Source: Tulasnella sp. 424
Lineage: Eukaryota > Basidiomycota > Agaricomycetes > Cantharellales > Tulasnellaceae
Reading direction: 5' to 3'
NCBI GenBank assembly: GCA_019633425.1
Contig: WSUB01000008.1
Span: 1-64,000 of the forward strand
Length of the DNA stretch: 64,000 nucleotides
Shown here: one piece after another, positions 59,480-64,000 of the stretch
Position numbering within the stretch: position 1 is the stretch's first letter
How the letters are laid out: each line of letters starts with the position of its first letter
Notes under the pieces: model-generated
Databases searched by the model: none
What the model was told of the DNA's origin: nothing
Seen by the model: the letters and a program-made list of their open reading frames with translations, nothing else
Made by a program: the position numbers and the translations under genes

Positions 59480-60658
59480 AGGTTAGCGAGCCTGGACGCA
59501 CACGATATCCGACCTTGTTGTAGAGAAGTCGGCAAATCGAGGCCTGGTGTTGCGGTTGAAGTCGTCAATTTGAAGATATTCTTGTCGACTACCGCGGGAG
59601 AAGCTGCGGACAACGCCGTCGTAATATATGGCGTTTGAGGCAAGCACTCGCGAGGAGGAATTTCAGCAGGCTCGGTCGCAGAATCATCCACAAAGCTCGA
59701 TCTTGCACTGTAGAAGACGTCTGATTCCGAAGAGCTTGAAGGTGTCGGTGAATATGGGGCGTCTTCAGCATCAGCGCCACTATCGACTTCAGGGAATCTG
59801 GCTTGAGTCCAGACCCGAACCCGCGTTAGGAACTAAATAGAAAACCAAGAAAGCACGCCCGAATCACCTGATGTACCCGTCTCAACTGAGCGCGAGTAGA
59901 TTCCGATGCTGGCCTCCTCAAGCTCAGGTGGGCTGGTACGCCGAGAACTTCGAGCCCGGATCGAGGAAGTTGCCGCCGCTGAAAGAAAACGTAAGAGATG
60001 TGAGTTGATGACGTCGCTGGTATTGGTAGCGTATTGGGTCTAACATTCCGAAAGATTTTGAGTGCCGGCGTTTGGCAGCTTGCGGGGGGTCGCCGGCTCA
60101 GCGGTAGCCTTGTTTGGAGTGTTCGCGGATGCCGGTGTACGGCGGAAGGCTGAGGGAAAAGCAATATCATGTTGATTAAGCCCTAGAAAGCATGGCAGCT
60201 AGTATATCTGGATGCTTACTCCTTGGGCTCGTCTCGAATTCCTGGGCGAGGAACTTTCGCAGTCCTGCCACGGTGGTATTGATGTCATCGTGGGTCGAAT
60301 CGGCTCTGTGGATTGTGAAGTCGTCGAGACCAATCTCTCCCTGGGCCAGTCTTGTAGCGGCCTGGTCACTGGAGGTGCAGACCCAATGGGACGCTGAATT
60401 TGGATCGCGTGTAACCGTGCCGTCTCTTCAATTCAGCGATATACGACCACATCAGCCCCCGCGCGAAAGACGTCTTGATGCAGAATAAAGGACAGGGCGC
60501 ACTTATCAATTTCACGCACGGCAGTTTCTATTTCGACCTTCGCTCGTCGTACGTTTGCATGTTTGGGAACGAGTATGAAACTTCTTGACAAGACATCTTC
60601 GATTCGACGGTGGGCAGCGCGTCCATGACGGGTGCTGTGGCTACTTGGCTCGCCGGAC
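59480..60658 (-). CDS. Hypothetical Ser/Thr-rich disordered protein
   Basis: Probable multi-exon gene. The first exon starts near 60658 with MSGEPSSHSTRHGR and reads HRRIEDVLSRSFILVPKHAN and RRAKVEIETAVREI. A later exon reads ASHWVCTSSDQAATRLAQGE and GLDDFTIHRADSTHDDINTT, then LRKFLAQEFET. Further exons are disordered (NKATAEPATPRKLPNAG, SRRTSPPELEEAS, EDAPYSPTPSSSSESDVFYS, SSFVDDSATEPAEIPPRECL). The N-terminal part is amphipathic and helical. Exon joins are uncertain toward the 3' end, where I could not find a clean phase. No family recognised. Confidence 0.45.
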
Positions 60659-61533
60659 ATACTAAGCGGTATAGATAGTCTAAAATGTTACTGCAGACGA
60701 CGTAAGACCTGAGGAGGAGGGGGGAACACGAAGAGGAATGGATCCTTTGGCTGACCATAGTTGGACAGGGGCAGCTTACATAACGGACCAGGCTGAGATC
60801 GGCCAATCACGAACCATTGAAGCTCCGCCCTTCAACGTTCCAAACCCAACCCCAAGCCCCAACCGGCAGCGTTAATTCGTATTACGGCGAATTATATCCG
60901 ATCGTTAGCCCGCTGTATTCCGTCACGGTGACCGCCATAAATCCAAAAAAAAAAGGAAGAAAAAAAGCGCTGCAACGTTCCGGTGCAAATGCCGTAGCCA
61001 AAGCATTCAACCACTCTGATCCGATCGTTCGCCTGCGGTGTTCCGTGATCGCCAGATCCGAACCCGCACGACGACCGGAACCAACCCCAGTACAAATACC
61101 CGCTTCACGCGTAACGTAAAAGTCATGGTCTCGTCTCTCCCTCCCTCTTCCACCACCACTCCCCGACGTCCTACCAGGAAAGGTTCTTCCCTTGGCACCA
61201 TTGTCATGGTGCAGCGATGTGGCGCGGGTTTCTTGGTAGGTCTTAAAAACCCGGGCACCAAAGGCTTGTTCGCTGATCATCCGTTTAGCTCGTTGACGTG
61301 CCACGTCCAGGATTCAACGACGCTCCCTCCGAGTTTGATACGTGTGTGTGGTTCTTCGTATCACTCTTGATGCCCCTATAAGCAGTTGTTGGACCTGGCT
61401 TGACCTGGGTACCCTTCTCTAAAGTCACCTCGCGAGTTAGGCCTCCTGGCTCGTATTCGCTGCCGGGATTTGACGAAGCTGTCGCTTTGTCATGGACGTG
61501 TCCCGACGCTCGAACCATGCTCGAGTTTTTCCT

Positions 61534-61598
61534 CAGTGTCAAGACACTGCGAAGGAAAGGAGAAAGCTTCTCCTTTCCTTCCCTGTGTCTTGACACTG
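61534..61598. repeat. Nested inverted repeat (long hairpin)
   Basis: Outer arms of 14 bp (CAGTGTCAAGACAC and GTGTCTTGACACTG) and inner arms of 11 bp (AAGGAAAGGAG and CTCCTTTCCTT) pair around AAAGCTT, with only 4-base internal mismatches between the arms. The left outer arm plus the next two bases, CAGTGTCAAGACACTG, is itself a palindrome. It could form a cruciform in DNA or a strong stem in RNA. Confidence 0.85.
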
Positions 61599-61702
61599 TT
61601 TTCTTATTTCTTATTTTCCTTTTCTTCGTTGCGTCTTGGCGCTGTTTTTTGGGGGCTCCAAGTCGTTCTGCGGGCCTCCTCGTGGTGAGCCCTGGTAACA
61701 CT

Positions 61703-61726
61703 CTTTCCCGTCTCACAGCGGGAAAG
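61703..61726. repeat. Short inverted repeat
   Basis: CTTTCCCG and CGGGAAAG, perfect 8-bp arms separated by 8 bp. It lies about 105 bp from the larger hairpin. Possibly unrelated. Confidence 0.6.
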
Positions 61727-62647
61727 GTGGCTAGACCGCAGGCGCATTCTGTACGATCGAGTTTAATATACAGTACCTTTCTACCTTAACTTTTTGAGGT
61801 GCCCTTCGACTCTCCGCTCCCAAGTAGGCTGTACACCCCCAAGCTTTGGGAGTTCTTTGTGTTCCAACAACGACTTGAGGGGCGACTTCTAAACAAATAG
61901 CGCGAGCGCCACTAGTAAACGATCGGAGTCTAAAGCTTAAGCCGTAAATTAATTGACACGGATTGACCGATCACGAGTACCGAACGGGTGCGCCCTGTGA
62001 CCAAACAAATACTCTAATTTATCGGCATGTGAAGGGCAGTGACACGATATTCTCTCTACTGTATCTGTTTCTTCAGGAGAGTCCGACATCGATGACGTTT
62101 AAAAGCATCCGGTTGTCCACCCGGGCCGCGGGTCCAAGACTGAATACTAGCGACGACCTTGGGTCACTCCCGAATGAATAACTGGTCCTTCCGACTCCTT
62201 CGCTTAATATGTGAAACCGACTCGCGGCAGGATACTCAGGATGACGTAGTTTCACTTCCCAAGTTACCAACAAGGAATACGCTGTTGTAAACAATGAACG
62301 GCTAATGAACGGCTTGTTTGCACTGTCTCGTGAAAGCTTCTACATGGATACAAGGCGTTCTTGGCGAAGTTCGGGGAGCGGCTTGGAGATGCTTCATCAG
62401 CTATGGCATAGAGGGGCGTTGTGCTCGTCAAGACCCTCCGCAGACGCCATCACCGCACGGCAATAGACCGCCGTGCACTGATGCGCGGCCTTGTCAGCGG
62501 CCGCCGCTTACGGGTTGACCACGGGATCCGAGCATAGTGAACCAGCTGACAGTGACGTCATCGATTACTACCAAACCTTGCACAGTCCGTCGAATGCTCC
62601 TTCGTACAGTCCACGTCCACAGGTACTCTCGCATCGTCTTGAGGAAG

Positions 62648-64000
62648 ATGTCGACCACTTCTCAATTCCCAACAAAATCTGTTACGAACAAACCACTGGG
62701 TCTAGGATATTCCTTCTTCCCTTCCCCACAGCAAAACAGCCACAAATCAACACCCCAGCTCTGGCCTGGAGTCTCATCCGAATCTGAAAGCGAGCTTGCC
62801 AGTTTACTCAGACTCGACAATGAAAAGCACCATATATTCTTCAACGATCAAGGCTTCCACAAGTACGTACACCAGCATGCCGTTCAAGTGTCTGTACTTA
62901 TGAGCGCTCTTCCCTGTCCAGCCACCTCACCCACCACCTCTTCGCTGCATACGCCATGGGGTGTTCACCCGAGGCAAGAGCAATTTTAAGATCAGTTGCG
63001 CCTTGTGCTCACTACCACTCGAACAACCTTCCACTTCGCAGGTCTTGAGCGCCGCCTACAAACTCCACGCAGACTATCAACACCCCGCGTTTAAAAGTCC
63101 AAGCGATATCACCGAGAACAACTGGACGGAACACCTAGGAAAGCGGGAGTAAGCGTCCTCTTCAGTCCATCGATGGCGTTCTAGACCTCATCGCCTCCTC
63201 CATCCCATAGCTATTACAACGCCTACATGCACTTTTACGCCTCCCAAATCAACGCCCACGGTCCACCAAAGACCTTGGAGAAGTACGTTTTTTCAAAAGA
63301 AGCGAACCTAACGCCCGAAGGCAAACAAGGCGCTCAGATGTTGGACCGCTTCATGAGTGGGCTCTTGCATCCCATGATCCATACGGGTCACTGGGCAGAG
63401 TTCCACGTCCCGGGAATGCTAGCGGAAGGTACGCACCACCTTCGTGTTTTAATTCACGCCCGCGGAAATCATAATACGACTCGTCGAATTGAAATAGGCC
63501 TCGCCCTCGCTTCAACCACCCCTGCGAGCTCGCCCCACCTCTTCCCGCCGGATTTCTTCGACTACGGCACCCAACAGCCCGAGTCATCAGCTCAATCCAT
63601 TGTCGACCATGCAGCGACGGCGCTCCGCAACCTCTCCCTCAACAACCCTCGCTCCTCCTCACCTTCCGCTTACACCGGCGGGTCTCACTCCCTCGACATC
63701 CTTCACCGCATGCTCCAAGACCCCAACCTCGCGGCCGGAAAGACGTGCAGACAAGATAGCGGAAGCAAGTTTAGCGATACGCTGCGAGCTGCAGGTGACA
63801 AGATCCGAGAATACGCAAAGATGTGGCAGGTCGATTCGGAGAGTGAAGTTCCTCAAAAGCTGGAAGAGGTCGCTTGGCTCGCCACGCTTGTCTATGGACT
63901 AGGCGGGTGGAGGAAAGGAAAGGATTTCCGCTCGGACTTCTTCCTGTGAGTGGGCTCGACTAGCTAGCCCCTTTCTGCCGAAAGCTCCGCTCACATTTGG
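62648..64000 (+). CDS. Questin oxidase-like (DUF4243) protein, 3' end outside the window
   Basis: Family of Baeyer-Villiger-type oxidases acting on anthraquinones (AflY/GedK/questin oxidase group). Exon 1 from 62648 contains GLGYSFFPSPQQNSHK, PGVSSESESELASLLRLDNE and HHIFFNDQGFHN, and splices to HLTHHLFAAYAMGCSPE. Exon 3 begins VLSAAYKLHADYQHPAF and reads ITENNWTEHLGKR. Exon 4 has YYNAYMHFYASQINAHGPPK, LEKYVFSKEAN and SGLLHPMIHTGHWAEFHVPG. The next has GLALASTTPASSPHLFPPDF and continues to about 63947, where a GTGAGT donor follows FRSDFFL. The HLTHHL and HPMIHTGHWAEF histidines are family hallmarks. The intron after CSPE appears to use a GC donor (GAG|GCAAGA). Truncated by the window edge. 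Confidence 0.82.

Larger units (their letters stand above)
60659..62647. other. 2-kb intergenic with hairpins and short repeats
   Basis: No gene recognised. Visible items are an A-run at about 60946-60955, two similar 26-bp segments at 60898-60923 and 61021-61046, a long inverted repeat at 61534-61598, a smaller hairpin at 61703-61726, and a possible promoter for the questin-oxidase-like gene toward 62600. Open frames (60882-61304 minus, 61285-61716 minus) have no recognisable features. Confidence 0.4.

Noticed and set aside
61480..61560. Possible tRNA on the minus strand (translation looks like SSMVRAS)
   Set aside because: I could not find a matching acceptor stem or a proper B box; the stretch overlaps the long hairpin instead.

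Overview
The window is nuclear DNA of a filamentous basidiomycete, most likely an agaricomycete. Genes are dense (about 25 in 64 kb) and lie on both strands. Most are interrupted by many introns of roughly 45-65 nt with GT(A/G)NGN donors and CAG/TAG acceptors. The repertoire points the same way: TKL-type kinases with an HGDLKGNN loop, F-box/leucine-rich proteins, a NACHT-WD40 receptor and a questin-oxidase-like enzyme. There are no operons, CRISPR arrays or recognisable transposon proteins. An early-diverging agaricomycete order is a guess; the sequence alone does not settle the genus.

Layout. 1-8.2 kb is an accessory block: a kinase that appears to splice in frame into an F-box protein, then a tandem pair of paralogous, uncharacterised genes that both end in a SUMO-interacting-like motif. 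8.4-12.7 kb holds the SRP receptor beta subunit, an MFS transporter and mitochondrial ribosomal protein mL43. 13.2-14.3 kb carries five tRNA-like repeats on the minus strand. 14.8-33.3 kb is housekeeping: RAD54 and PUS4 (divergent), an unknown agaricomycete protein, an LEA-2-like membrane protein, FYV7-like and RRN6-like genes (divergent), a degenerate Nudix protein, UFD1 and a mitochondrial carrier. 34-47.5 kb holds a very large disordered RGG/RS protein, P5C reductase, RPT3 and ELF1 (divergent), and TOP3. 47.5-49.4 kb is a repeat-bearing gap. 49.4-55 kb is a STAND/NLR-like receptor with about 15 WD40 blades. 55-61 kb has a poorly resolved or decaying gene, a second F-box protein and a disordered unknown. 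The right edge contains the 5' part of a questin-oxidase-family gene that runs out of the window.

Functional links. Several neighbours share promoters (RAD54/PUS4, FYV7/RRN6, RPT3/ELF1). FYV7/RRN6 is notable because both serve ribosomal RNA production. UFD1 and RPT3 belong to the Cdc48-proteasome route.

The strongest unusual signals are these: (1) the tRNA-like array, whose A and B boxes are constant while each anticodon arm differs but stays base-paired; (2) the tandem SIM-bearing gene pair; (3) the Nudix protein that has lost its metal-binding glutamates; (4) the kinase/F-box read-through; (5) the NLR with a duplicated block of WD40 blades. Intron-exon joins were made by eye from reading frame and splice consensus, so spans are firmer than internal boundaries.
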